Shown in pieces: positions 1 to 12,037 of a stretch of 64,000 nucleotides of DNA. The position numbers and the translations under genes are program-made. Source of the DNA: Blattamonas nauphoetae (Eukaryota; Preaxostyla; Oxymonadida); contig JARBJD010000308.1 of assembly GCA_033064195.1 (NCBI GenBank), positions 1 through 64,000 on the forward strand. Direction: 5' to 3'. The notes beneath the pieces were generated by a model. The model worked only from the letters and a program-made list of their open reading frames with translations. It ran no database searches and was not told where the DNA came from. How positions within the stretch are numbered: position 1 is the first letter of the stretch; each line of letters starts with the position of its first letter.

Positions 1-219
1 TGGCTTATCCTGCCAGGCCTTTTGGCCGAACAGGCTAGCCTAGTACCTTTTATGGCCCCAGTCCGTACTAGGTTCACAGCAGGACTTGAATGCGTGAGGA
101 CAACACCGAAACTCTTAGTTTTCAGTACCTTTCCTTTCTTAACTTGATTACTTTTCATTTTATCAAACTTTTCAACAATATCAAGCATCATTTATTCCTC
201 TTGTCATTTCTTCTCTTGT
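1..219. other. window edge, no feature recognised
   Basis: No open frame of note and no RNA gene are visible. There are small palindromic words such as AGGCCTTTTGGCC near 16-28, but nothing diagnostic. It may be the end of a repeat continuing from the left. Confidence 0.3.
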
Positions 220-1545
220 AGGTTGCCTCCCACAGCCCTCCTCCTCCCTCCTCAACCATACACACAGCTCCTCCTTCCCTCCTCAACCATGCACAGCCCT
301 CCTCCCTCCTCCTCAACCAAACACACAGCTCCTCCTCCCTCATCAACCATGCACACAGCTCCTCCTTCCTCCTCAACCACCGAGTCCTCCCCTGTAGCTC
401 ACCCTCCAATCACCTCTGCTTGCCTCCCTCGTCTTCCACTCTCACCTCAGCTTGCCTCCCTCGTCCTCCCTCCCTCACCTCTCTGCTTCTGCCTCCCTCG
501 TCCTCCACTCACCTGCTTGCCTCCCTTGTCCCTCCTCTCTTCTCAGCTTGCCTCCTCGTCCTCCACTCACCTCTGCTTGCTTCTGCTTGCCTCCTCGTCC
601 TCCACTCACCTCTGCTTGCCTCCCTGGTCCTCCTCTCACCTCTGCTTCTGCCTCCCTCGTCCTCCACTCACCTCTGCTTGCCTCCCTTGTCCTCCTCTCT
701 CAGCTTCTTCTTCTGCCTCCCTCGTCCTCCACTCACCTCTGCTTGTTTCTGCTTGCCTTCCTCGTCCCTCCAATCACCTCTGCTTGCCTCCCTCGTCCTC
801 CACCTCCCTCAGCTTGCCTCCCCTCGTCCCTCCTCCTCTCTCACCTCTGCTTTGCCTCTGCTTGCCTTCCTCGTCCTCCTCTCACCTCTGCTTGCCTCCC
901 TCGTCCTCCACTCCTCACCTCTGCTTCTGCTCTCTGCTTGCCTTCCTTGTTCTCCACTCTCACGTCTGCTTCTGCCTCCCTCGTCCTCCCTTCTCACCTC
1001 TGCTCGCCTCCCTCGTCCTCCTCCTCACCTCTGCTTGCCTCCCTGTCCTCCACCACCTCCTGCTTGCCTCTGCTTGCCTCTCCTCGTCCTCCTCCTCACC
1101 TCTGCTCGCCTCCCTCGTCCTCCCTCTTCTCTGCTTGCCTCCCTCGTCCTCCACTCACCTCTGCTTGCCTTCCTCGTCCTCCTCCTCTCACCTCTGCTTG
1201 CCTCCCTAGTCCTCCACTCACCTCTGCTTGCCTCTGCTTGCCTTCCTCGTCCTCCACCTCCTCTGCTTGCCTCCCTCGTCCTCCCTCCTCACCTCTGCTT
1301 GCCTCCCTCGTCTCCACTCACCTCTGCTTGCCTCCCTCGTCCTCCACTCACCTCTGCTTGCCTCCCTCGTCCTCCACCTCCCTCAGCTTGCCTCCCTCGT
1401 CTCCACTCACCTCTGCTTGCCTCCCCCGTCCTCCTCTCACCTCTGCTTGCCTCCCTCGTCCTCCACTCACCTCTATCTGCCTCTGCTCGTCCTCCTCTCA
1501 CCTCTGCTTGCCCTGCCTCGTCCTCCACTCACCTCCCTCCGATAG
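220..1545. repeat. pyrimidine-rich minisatellite, about 30-bp unit
   Basis: The + strand is almost wholly C and T for 1.3 kb. It is built from degenerate tandem copies of a unit close to CTCACCTCTGCTTGCCTCCC followed by TCGTCCTCCA, with shortened and fused variants. Because the common unit is a multiple of three, several frames stay open on both strands (Leu/Ser/Pro-rich on +, Arg/Glu/Gly-rich on -). Those frames look like by-products of the repeat, not genes. Such strand asymmetry can form triplex DNA; that last point is general knowledge, not seen here. Confidence 0.9.
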
Positions 1546-1739
1546 ACCCCCTTTTCCTTCTGCGACATCCAAACTCCCTCCTCGGCCTCCGCCTCCCTCC
1601 ACTCTTTCTCCTCATCAACACTTTCCATCTTAGTTGTGTCTTCCATGCATTTTGTTGTTTTCAACTCACAATTATCACTTCTTTCGAAAACCAACCAAAG
1701 CAGTATCACTTGTTTGAACGACTGCACCACTAGAAGTGA

Positions 1740-3500
1740 ATAAAAGTGAATTCATTCATCCAAGCTTCAATGTCATGAAGAGGGGAGAACAGAGGAGAGA
1801 GAGAATGAGAGAAGAGGTTGTATGGTGGTGAAGGAGACATTCACCCAGTACACCACATCCAGTGCAGTGAGGAAGATGGTTGAAAGTACAAAGTCCACCA
1901 AATGACGATCAACCCATATTGTTTTGAAATCCACATCCAATTTGTCTACTGGTATGAATAGATCGAAAACACATGCAATCAGTTCATTGAGGTGAGAAAG
2001 AGCTATGTGAGATTTAACAGCAAATTTGAAAAGAATGCGGAGAGGAGGTTTTGAAGGGTGATCTCGAACTTTTCTATGATGTCAAAAAATAATGACCCAT
2101 TTTGCTTTGATCGCGTTCGATTGAGCTCTTTTTGATCAGGTCATTTTTTCACATTTATTTCTTCATAACGTTTCAGAAATCAAAGAGGTGGTGGTAAACG
2201 ACATAAAAAATCGGATTTGTGAGAGAAATGCGAATTGAAAACATCTATCATCCAAAAAGCCTTGAAAAGCCTCTCTTGTCCATCTCGCTTCAAACATTGA
2301 GAATCTCTATGAAATTTCTTGTGTGTATCGGAATGGCGTATTTGTGACATGGATGTGAAGGAACGACACGATTAATGGTTTGCTACAGAGGAGGGAGGCA
2401 GATCAGAAAAAGCGAGTTCACTGTGAGAAGAGAAGAACGGGATCACCAGATCTGAATGAGACACCTGTTGGAAAAGAGTTGAAAAAACTCGAAATCACAC
2501 TAAAACATTGAGATGTCAAGTGTTGTAGTTGGATCTGAGTTGTTGGAAAGAATGACCTGGAAAGTGAAGATGAGAATATATATACTGTTCAAACGATGGG
2601 TGTCAGCTTCAAATGATGTGTAAGAACGAGGTACTTGTACAATTTTGGGGAATGTGCAAGTTTGAGCGAAGAAGGATAGCTGAAAGAAGAAATCAGAAGA
2701 AAAGATGGGATGAAGACTCAGAAAAACTGAAAACACCTTAATCATGTCGAAGGAAGGAGAATATGGCGCTCTGGAAATTACATAGAGTTTCTGTTCGTGT
2801 GGCAGAAGAAAATACGCGGGTAACAATTCATTAAGAATCACCCATTTGGGAGAAAATTTTGAAAACTTGGCAGCGTACCCACGCTCTTAATGGAGATGTA
2901 TACCACATTTTTTATCTTTTCAGAATGAAGAGGACTCTGACTGCATAAATCAAAAAATTTTTGTGTTTCGGGATAGATTAAAAACAGTTGAAACAACGAT
3001 CTAAGCAGTAAAACTGAAATTTGTATCATGTCAACATCTTATTTTTCGTTTTAAGTTTATTTTAATTAATTGCTAGACGAAAAAATCCTAAAGAGTGAGA
3101 AAACGAGAGACAAACAAAATTGACTGGTTTCTTGATGCTATCAACAAAATCATAAAATGAACCGTCGAATCATGTTCATTCACGACACCTCCTCGACTAT
3201 GCAAAGTTTGAAAAGTGGTACGGAGGCTGGTTTCTGCAAGTTTTCAAAAATTTCTCCCATTTTCGATTTTCTCGAGATGACGGAGAAAATGATTTGGCAA
3301 GAACAACACTGAGAATGAGAGGAGCAAAATGAGTTCGAGAAAAGGAAAAAGGGAAAGGAAGCGATGAAAAGAGTTCCAGATGAGAAGAAGAGACAAGAAG
3401 AGACTGGAGAGATACAGACGAAAGAAGGAAGGGGCAGAGAGGGTTGAGAGAGAAGTGAGAGAAGCAGCTGAGACACAAAAGGAAGGTGTGCTCACAGGGT
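1740..3500. other. non-coding or unrecognised stretch
   Basis: No recognisable protein. A 113-residue frame on the - strand (2500-2841) and some Ser/Leu/Phe-rich frames around 3180-3535 are low in complexity and match no family I know. 3300-3480 is purine-rich (GAGA/GAAG runs). Small exons of an unknown gene cannot be excluded. Confidence 0.3.
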
Positions 3501-3511
3501 AAATTGGACGG

Positions 3512-6165
3512 ATGGACAGCCTGAACACAAGCCATTCAAACGTATGTCTGCTCTCCTCTGTATTTCGAAAATCTCAATCCTTCATCACTATCTCCTTTCT
3601 CTTTCCATCCCTTCATCTCTCTTGTCTCGATCTTCTCAGCATTGACGATGTCTTGCGAGATTCATTCCTCAAATCCGACTCTGGTGCTCTTCTCTGACTC
3701 TTTGGAAATCGAAGTCTGTATCTTCACTTCATTGCTTCATCTCTCCTTCTTCTATCGTTCTTCCACCATTCCTTTCATTCATTCTTCATCCTTTAACGTC
3801 CTCAGCACGTTCATCGTCTAGGGTTCACATCTTTTCAAAACTCCATCATTACCCTTCTCTCTCACTCTACGACATTGTCAAACAGTCATTTCTTGTATGT
3901 ATTCCTTTTGAACCCATTTCGCTTCTCCCAACAGCGAAACATCACTCTGATCTAATGATCCACAATGGATGTCTCAAACAAGGTGTTGAAATCTGGCCAA
4001 AATAACAAAACATCACAATCATCCTCAAAAATAAAAGAAAACAATCAACTATTGGATGAATTCAGTCGAAGAGAAGAAGGATCCAGACACCAGATCAAAG
4101 CCAGATAATAACGGCAAATAGAAGTAACCAAAGCGGAAAGATCGAAAGAAGAGAAAGAATCAGATGGAGTTCAAACAGAGGACATGTTCGAAAGAGTGTT
4201 TGTGTGTGACACAAGCCAGGACACACTCCACCGAAAAGAACGTTTGCTCTCTTCTCATTTTGATGCACTTTTCTCCTCCCCTCTTCTCTTCGCTCTCCCT
4301 ACCATCAATAATGTCTCACTTTTCCTCTCTCATCAGCAAAGATGGTACACTCACGAGTGGTCCGATCGACATTGCCAACGTGAGTTCGGTTCGATGGATA
4401 TCTGGAAATCGAAGGGTGCCGCTCGTATCATCATTTGTTCGTTGTATCTTCAATTCGATTCTTCCTTTTTCTATTCTGTTTCCATCCTTCTCATATTCTC
4501 ATCTTTTCTTCTCCTCGTCCTCTCTTCCTTCACCCTCCTTTGCTATCTCGCAACGCTCTCCTTCATCATTTAGATCCATTTCTTGCTGTATTCACTCACT
4601 CCATCGATGTCCCAAGACACCATGCTCATGTATTAGTCTCATCGTCTGAATTCGAATCTCACAAGTCTCACCTCTCCAAACAGCAAAGAGTGGATCTATG
4701 ACTGCCTCCTTCTCACTATGTATGTTCTCAGTTTACTTCATTTTTGTTTGTTTTGTCTCGTATTTGTTCAGATCTGTCTATTCGATGGGAGCGTGCCTGA
4801 CAGGTCGTATTCACAACCAGACTGATTCATTGAAACCTACAGTCACTCCAGTGAAGTTGAATGTCGGAAATCAGCTGCAAGGATCAACTTCACATGTTCT
4901 GATGCCCGATCCTTCACCATCGCCACTCAATTCCCCACCAATTCATCACTCGTAGGAAATACACCGACAGAAAGACACCCACACCCAATATCGAAATTAA
5001 ATGTTCACTTCTCTCCCAAAAGTAGCTCGTATGACCCCAAACGTCCACAAATCTCCACTCGATTCATCAACACGCACTTCGTCCAAATCAGCCTCTCATT
5101 ACAGATCAAGTCCTGCAAAAGTATCCAAAAGCAAAGACGATACATTAGTCGCACTGCCATCCGAATTCAATCATGTTCCAGCTCGGATCATCTCCAACTT
5201 CAACAAGCCTCTCTCCCTCGACTGAATAAACCGTGAACCTTGCCCATGTTCGGTCTTCCTTCCTCTCCCAATGGATCATTGAGTGTGCCTCGTTCTTCTT
5301 CCTCATCAAACTCCTCTAGTACTTGCACTACCATCTCGTGATTTTGCACCCGTGTCTCTCCCCGCCGTCTCTCTCCAAATTCACACTCTTCAACACACAT
5401 CCAGCGCGATGAAAGAAATACTACAACTCTAACTTTGCGAATGAGGATTGGAAACCAAGCAGAATCTCAAAGCCAAATCGCTTTCCAATTCCCCACACTA
5501 ACGCTGCCCCACCGTCGCTCGACACGGATTGGGACAGGCCTCACTCACCTCCGACGAACTTCGCGGCACATCTGAGGGAGATCACCCGAACAACAAAAGA
5601 GGGGTGTACGCAGGTGTCGATGAAAAGTGTTAGAAGGAGAGGGAGGAAGAGGTCCAATGAGTCGGGAGGATGCGTAGATGCAGAGAACAGACAACATGGA
5701 CGATCAGAGTAAAATAGCCAAGTCGGATGCTGAGATACGATCTCCAGTGTTGACTGCTCTGATCCTCTAATATAGGATTGTTCTGATCTAAAATTCATCA
5801 TTTTCAATTGAATGTCGTTCCAGTTTTTCCACTTCATGATCTAGGTGATAAAAGAATTGTATTTCTACGAATCATGACATTGATCAGACCAACACAGTTT
5901 TCTTCCACTTGATCGAATCTCATTCACCTTTTCCGCTTCTGATTCATCCGAAATGAACGTAAAACTGAACTTTGTATTGAAAAATTAATGCTAAACATCG
6001 TATCACATCATCTACATGCCGTTTTGAACAGAACCCTCTCATCGTCTGATTAGCAAAAGCCCGTGTCCTATGATAGGACACGGGCTTTTGAGGAGGACAT
6101 GACTCATGGTAAGTCGTCACCACAACGACAATGAAGATGCTAGATTCTCTTTTCGACGTGTTCAC
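3512..6165. other. weak coding signals, no gene assigned
   Basis: Short + frames at 4335-4440 (beginning MSHFSSLISKDGTLTSGP), 4788-4955 and 5001-5225 are Ser/Pro/Thr-rich and could be exons or decayed exons of a disordered protein. I could not build a convincing spliced frame, and I see no domain. The interval ends with a perfect hairpin (6054-6090) and the acceptor of the next gene. Confidence 0.25.
6054..6090. repeat. perfect 17-bp inverted repeat with 3-nt loop
   Basis: CAAAAGCCCGTGTCCTA (6054-6070) is followed by TGA and then by its exact reverse complement (6074-6090). It lies about 80 bp upstream of the exon at 6171, in likely intron or upstream-exon sequence. It may be a tiny foldback remnant or an RNA hairpin; no function is shown. 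Confidence 0.85.
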
Positions 6166-6170
6166 CACAG

Positions 6171-6908
6171 GTCCGACTTGCCCTCGTCCAAGCTGATCTG
6201 ATCCCTCAAATCATCATCAATCTCAATCCACAGTCTCTTTCCTTCGTCGAAGCAGTCGATATCCACATCAATGTCATGCAAATCCTCACCAATTCTGTCT
6301 GGCTCTCAACTCCGTCTAGTCTTGCAGAACTCGGGATTGAAGATGGCACTGAACAACAAGATGTTCACGAGGCGGTTTTGCAGCAAGTTGTTGTCCCTTC
6401 GGAGAAGTATATTCTCCATTTGTGCGTGAACCGCTATTCGATCATCGATGGTGAGCTGTCAATGGAATTCATGGAACTCCTCACCAGACTCCTCGAAATA
6501 TGTCCATATTATCAACAAACAATGGATTTTGTTCTGAATATGTCAGTCTTTCTCACGATCCCAAGTTGTCTCACAATCATCGAATGTACAACCTCTATCT
6601 GCAATTTTCTGGATGGAATGAACGATATCCAGCGGGAATGGAACAGAAGAAGGGAAAAGGTGCGAGAGATGGGGAAGAAAGTTCGTCGAATGTTGAGAAT
6701 GGAGGGAATCGAAGATGTGACTGAGGAAAAGCTGCGAAACGACAATTCCCTCTACGGAGGAGTAATTGTTGCCGACTTGATTGATTGGAACAACCTGCTG
6801 GGCATGAACTTCCCACAATGGCCGTCGAAACAGACAAGAACCAGCGACTCACTCGAACCATTTCTGAGTTCTTTTGGACAATTCTATTTCTTCACTTTGC
6901 GATTGTGA
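6171..6908 (+). CDS. 3' exon of a lineage-specific helical-repeat protein
   Basis: The exon opens after the acceptor TTCACCACAG at 6161-6170 with VRLALVQADLIPQ and stays open to the stop at 6906-6908. Segments such as VVVPSEKYILHLCVNR, FMELLTRLLEICPYYQ and FLTIPSCLTIIE match, from memory, a greatly expanded protein family in oxymonads whose members look like armadillo/HEAT-type helical solenoids. A kinase-like or other domain may lie in missing upstream exons. The C-terminus departs from the family pattern in the last 25 or so residues. A DIRS element begins less than 100 bp downstream, so the true 3' end may be altered. Function unknown. The 5' exons were not identified. Confidence 0.5.
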   Translation, partial: VRLALVQADLIPQIIINLNPQSLSFVEAVDIHINVMQILTNSVWLSTPSSLAELGIEDGTEQQDVHEAVLQQVVVPSEKYILHLCVNRYSIIDGELSMEFMELLTRLLEICPYYQQTMDFVLNMSVFLTIPSCLTIIECTTSICNFLDGMNDIQREWNRRREKVREMGKKVRRMLRMEGIEDVTEEKLRNDNSLYGGVIVADLIDWNNLLGMNFPQWPSKQTRTSDSLEPFLSSFGQFYFFTLRL

Positions 6909-7107
6909 CAGCCTCCATCTTCACCGCGTCATCTCATTTCTCCAATCTTGATTCTGCCTTTTTTGTATTTTTGCTTTTGGTCCTGTTTGCCATTTCATGT
7001 TCAGGGCTTCCAGTCCCTTCAGCCCATCACAAAACTAGGGCTCCACTTCATTGAGATTAGGACGTGACCGGTGAAGTGTTTTTATTAATGGGTAGGCCTG
7101 ATCAAAT

Positions 7108-8082
7108 ATGTTAAACGACAGTGATTCACCACCGACAAACGTCTCCATACATCATCCAATCACATTGGATGACCTGGACTCGCGTATAGAAGCAGTACTC
7201 ACTTCACTCATGGAGAACAGCCAAGTCGCCACCTCCAACAGCCATTGGCCTACCAAGCGGTCAAAAGTCAGTAAACGCAGAAATCAAGTAGCATCCCGCA
7301 GAGCTCGCACCACACGCTCTCCAAGCAGCTCTTCACACTCAGAAAGTCCTATACGGAAACAAAAGAGGATTAAAAGTCACAACTCGAAGTCGAAGGACAG
7401 AAAGAAGGACAAAAAGAGGCTTTCGCGGAAACAAAAGCACAAATCCTCCCACAAACACCATTCTTCGAAAACCCGTTCACTCGATAGACATACATCTCAA
7501 TCCTCTTTACATCGCAGCAATCATCGGGATGAACGGAAAACACTTCAACCTGACAGCTCCGACGGTGATGATTCATCATCACCCGACAAAATCTCAGCAC
7601 TGTTCAAAAGAATTAAAACAAAAGGTCCAACCTTCTCGGATACATGGTTGGATAGCGTTTTGTCTCCCCGGCGGAAAGACCGCTTGATTTCAAAATCAGT
7701 GAGTACCCAGCTTCATATAGGAATCCCAACTGATATTGCTTCCGGCCTTAACGATGGAACCGACACAGACAACCTACGGAACAAGGCGCTGGTAGGAGCT
7801 GTACAATCCTCACACGCAGCCATCGCCCAGTTAGTTCAGCTTTATTTTGCGATAGAAAATTCTGACTCGTCAAGCCCTTTCCTCGAGACCATAGTTGATT
7901 CCATCGTCTTATGTCTAGACGCAGCGACTAGGGCCAATCACTCCAGATACTTTGTGGATGAGGCCGCGGCAATTGCTCTAGCGGGGAGCTTAATATCAAG
8001 CTCCCGTTCGTTCCAAAACCGGCTACCGCTCCTCATAGCTTCTCACAAACACAAACATCCCACACCCCAACGCATCCCTTAA
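7108..8082 (+). mobile_element. DIRS-1 gag-like region
   Basis: A frame of 324 residues just inside the left inverted repeat. Its middle is rich in Arg, Ser and Lys (repeated RKQK/SKSK-type words), as expected of a nucleic-acid-binding structural protein. Its C-terminal third is more globular. Position and composition support a gag-like role; there is no recognisable zinc knuckle. Confidence 0.6.
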
Positions 8083-8136
8083 ATAACACCTCTATCAGGC
8101 AACCCCCTCTTCTTACTCATCCTGCTCCCCAGCCTG

Positions 8137-10223
8137 GTGTTTTTCAGAGCGGGGGGATCGGAGCACCCCCCGCCCAAACCCAAGCTCCGAAGCAGTACAG
8201 GAACCAGAGAGGTCGCCCATACCGACGTCCATAGACTTCTCTACTGCACTCCGAAAGAACAGCTCGGCATGGAAGATAATAGGTGGATGGGAGAGGGTGG
8301 AATCAGGGGTAGTGTGGGAATGGAGGGACATCGATTCAAAACAAGACTAGCACATCGCAGACAATCGAAACCCTTCACGGGTTCCTTGGATCAGATGATG
8401 GCATACAGAGGGATATTGGAGGAGGAAATTCAGAATGGGATCGTGGGCCGCATCCCAGACAGGGCAGCACGACTAGTAATGCACACCTTCCTCGTCCCGA
8501 AGAAGGACGGATCTTGGAGGAAGGTACTGGATGCGACTCCACTCAACCAAGAAATCATTTCACATCACTTCAAAATGGAAACCATCCAATCGGCTTTCCC
8601 TTCATTTCAACGAACAGTCACTTCACTTCAATCGATATTCAGAGTGCCTTCTCACACATACATGTGCCACAGCATCTACAGCCTTTCCTCTGCTTCAGGT
8701 TCAACAGACAGACATATGCATATCGAACAATGCCGTTCGGCATTTCAGTGGCACCTCGTCATTTCACCAAAACTCTCAAGCCCGCGATCAAGGCACTCCG
8801 AACACAGCTAGGAATCCCTATCCTTTTCTACATCGACGATATCCTCCTCATTTCACCCTCGTTCGAGGATGCTGTCCGGAATACGAAGACAGCAATGGGA
8901 TTCCTGACAAATCTTGGATTCATCCTTTCAAAGAACAAGTGCCAGCTTATTCCGTCACAGTCAATCCAATTCCTGGGATGGAAGATCTCGGCTCCAACAC
9001 TTTCGGTAACAATCCCACAGTCGAGGAGGCACTCACTCCTCAAATCCCTTCGACATTGCATCTCGCTTGCCCTGTCTCGCTCGAGAGTGCGAACCCGCGA
9101 CCTGGCATCTCTCATCGGAAAATTGTCATTTCTCAGAACATCGATTCCTTCAGCGAGCCTCTACCTCTCAGCCCTCAACAGAATGAAGGAGGCTGCCATA
9201 TCCAAGTTCGGATGGGAGTCCTCCCTCATGCTCAACCCATCGATCCTGGGGGAGTTAACATTTTGGAGGCAGTCCGTCTTGGCAAATCGTCCAACATCCT
9301 TCGACACAACACTCCCACAAGCGACTCTAACTACCGATGCGGGTCCAGTGGGATGGGGGGCGACCTTTCACTGGAATGGAGGGACGAGGAATCTGCACGG
9401 AAGTTGGACAACAGAACAGACTACGATGACCAGCAACTGGAAGGAGACGGCGGCGGTCCTGTGCGCAATTACCAGTCTGGCGAAGCTTATCACGTCACAC
9501 TCGATCACCTCCCTCCTCCTTCAAACGGACAACACTCCGACACTCTTCAACATCAAGCATCAGAGGGCATGTCCAACCCTACTTCAAATCACTCGAAAAG
9601 TGATCACAGCACTTCGCTCACTTCAGCTCAGCCATATTCAGATTCAACACATTCCAGGCTCGCAGAACACGATTGCAGACTCCCTCTCTCGCCTATCGCG
9701 GACGGGAGAGTATCACCTCCTCCCAGCAGCCCTCGAACAAATACGAATACGATGGAACTTCGTTCCAGAGATCGACTTTTTTGCGTCAAGCAGAAACAAG
9801 CAATGCGACGTTTTCTGGACGTTGACAGACGATGCTCTGAGTCGAGGATGGTCTACGATGACGATGAAGATTCTTTTACATCCTCCGATTATTCTACTGT
9901 CGAAAGTGATGAAGAAGTTGATGACGGAAGAAGTGGAGCAAGCTGTTTTGATAACTCCAGAGTGGAACGGGCAGGTGTGGACGACAGCACTCAACAAGAT
10001 GGAACTGGACCACTTCATTCTCGGCGATTACGAGGAGGTGATGGCGCAGGACTCCTCCCACACCGGAACGTCACTCCCACCAGGGAGAGCAAGAGCAAGT
10101 TTACTGGGAAGGAGAACGAACTTGGTCTCAACTGCTACCATCTCCTCGCGTCGACTGCAGGCCTCGACCCTGGAATTGAAGACGTCTTCGAAAACCAGTA
10201 CAAGGCAAAGGGTCCATGGATGA
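8137..10223 (+). mobile_element. DIRS-1 reverse transcriptase and RNase H region
   Basis: Reverse-transcriptase blocks are visible: LVPKKDGSWRKVLD, the DIQSAF block, RTMPFGISVAPRHF, and the catalytic YIDD near 8829-8840. An RNase H-like part follows (TTDAGPVGWGATFHW near 9330). The coding frames overlap the recombinase frame extensively, which is usual for this family. Treated as a fossil copy. Confidence 0.75.
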
Positions 10224-11176
10224 GAGCATGGAAACACTTCGCACTGTTCTGTGCCAAGCGCCACTTTACCGAGCATCATGTCATTTCATCTCCAAAAATT
10301 GAACTTGTTCTGTGCTCCTTCCTCCTCGAACTACGCGACAGCTTTCCTTCGGAGTCCACATTCCCAGATGATGCTGTTGTCAAAGTTGCCAGATCACTGA
10401 TTCCATTTCATCAGTCATTGAGAAGCACAGACTCTTTACTCAACCACTTCAAACGCATTCTTAACAAACAAAACCCTCTCAAAACAACGAAGAGGAAGTA
10501 TTCGTTTATCTGGAGTATCAACCTCCTTCTCGGCTGGGCGAAGAAGTCATTTCACAACCATCTCACAATCGTTAACCTCCAAAAACGAGCCGCTGCTCTC
10601 ACCCTCGCCTACTCCTGTCTTCGTCGAGAAGAACTAGTCACAATGAACTGGGAGGAAGTAGAATGGTTCGAGAAGACTTCATTCAACCCGACAGCCTTCG
10701 TCACCCTTTCGGTAGTATCCAAGCAGCAGCAAGACAAAAGAACTTTACGCATCCTGCACGACGAAGGTGAAGAATCCTTTTCTCCATTTCACGCCCTTCG
10801 TCTCTATCAAACCGCACTCGAGGCATGGAAAATCGAACACGCTCATCTCCCACACCTCGATGACAACGCTTGCTGGATTAGCTTCACGTCAGGTCGACGT
10901 CTCCGCTCATCCCACGTCGCAAACCTTTTGTCTGGCGTCCTACTCCAACTGGAGCTCCCTCCACACTTCAAACCTTACTCAATCAAGCACGCTTCAGTAA
11001 GCTACCTCGCCTCTCAGCGGAAAATCAAGAAATCAGCCATTCGAACGTTTGTCGGCTGGTCACCCGATTCACGTGTCATACAACTCCACTACTCACTGCC
11101 TATTCAGATCGGGCGAAACGCCCAGGACTTGGCCTCCGCCTGGTGGCAGCAGCTCAACGCTGATTCACGGCCTTAA
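10130..11176 (+). mobile_element. DIRS-1 tyrosine recombinase region
   Basis: The C-terminal third of a long frame ending at 11176 shows a tyrosine-recombinase fold: the first catalytic Arg in SCLRREELV, a KHASVSYL block near the second box, and a C-terminal HYSLP with the likely nucleophilic tyrosine. Recombinases of this kind replace the integrase of LTR elements and insert a circular intermediate. Confidence 0.7.
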
Positions 11177-11349
11177 TTCTGACTGTAAATTACTCTTTCG
11201 ACACACCTCACGGCATGTTCCTTTCGCATTCTCGCTTTTTCAGGTCTTTTGAAATCTCAATGAAGTGGAGCCCTGGTTTTGTGATGGGCTGAAGGGACTG
11301 GAAGCCCTTCTCAAAAACCAGCGCTCCACTTCATCACTTCATCTGCCAC

Positions 11350-11520
11350 GCCGTCGCCCATCACGTCGAGGAGTTGCCGAATCCAGTCCGTCGAGTAGTT
11401 GCCATGCCCCGTTCGTCGAGTAGTTGTCATGTCCCAATTGTCTAGGAGTTGCCATGACCCGTTCGTCGAGAAGTTGCCATGTCCCAATTGTCAAGTAGTT
11501 GCCAAGTCCCGCGTCCGGGG
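11350..11520. repeat. short tandem repeat inside DIRS-1, about 25-26 bp unit
   Basis: About six degenerate copies of CGTCGAGTAGTTGCCATGYC followed by CCRTT/CCAATT lie between the internal complementary region and the right inverted repeat. Alternating GTTCGTCGAG and AATTGTCNAG starts suggest a higher-order two-unit repeat. Non-coding. Confidence 0.75.
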
Positions 11521-12037
11521 GGTTTCTTCTCTATTCGAGTTTCTTCCTCCCTTGCTCCCTTCAAGGTTGATAAACCCAGAACCACTCGTTGTGCCTTCGT
11601 GTCACGAGTGGGACTATGTAGGCAATCACTTCATTCACGTCATTTGCAGGCCTACCCATTAATAAAAACACTTCACCGGTCACGTCCTAATCTCAATGAA
11701 GTGGAGCGCTGGTTTTTGAGAAGATTCATCTGTCATCTTCAAATCGAAATCTCACCTTATAATTGTTCCTTTTCTCGTTTTTGCACGCAGACAGACCAAG
11801 CCCACAGTTTATGTGCTCATGAAGGCATTGATGGGCGAATGTGATTGTCCACTCACTTTTTCCAGTTTTTCCATCTTCACACTTGAAACATCTTGTTTTT
11901 TCTTCATTGAATCTAATTGTGCAATTTAGTTAAATCATTTTCCGGGACTTATTCTCGACATAACATCGAAGACTTTTCGAAGTAAGTGTAAAACTATCAT
12001 TATGGTGTGATCCATTTTCTCTATTCATTTCTCATCA

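Larger units (their letters stand above)
7004..11722 (+). mobile_element. DIRS-type tyrosine-recombinase retroelement (DIRS-1)
   Basis: About 4.7 kb. The ends carry inverted repeats: the stretch around 7038-7096 recurs in reverse complement at about 11648-11707. An internal complementary region at 11252-11330 joins the complement of the left edge (7004 onward) to the complement of the right edge (up to 11722). That arrangement is diagnostic of DIRS elements. Parts in order: a basic, Ser/Lys-rich gag-like frame (7108-8082), a reverse transcriptase/RNase H region (about 8400-9760, catalytic YIDD) and a tyrosine recombinase (about 10130-11176). It appears slightly broken, with about one break, so it is moderately young. 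It sits just after the lineage-specific gene at 6171-6908. Confidence 0.85.

Noticed and set aside
223-1733. Several overlapping long frames (up to 437 residues) rich in Leu, Ser and Pro
   Set aside because: They are by-products of the 30-bp CT repeat, whose length is a multiple of three; open in more than one frame and on both strands.
6980-11730. LTR retrotransposon with direct long terminal repeats
   Set aside because: The end repeats are inverted, an internal complementary region is present, and a tyrosine recombinase replaces integrase; the element is DIRS-type.
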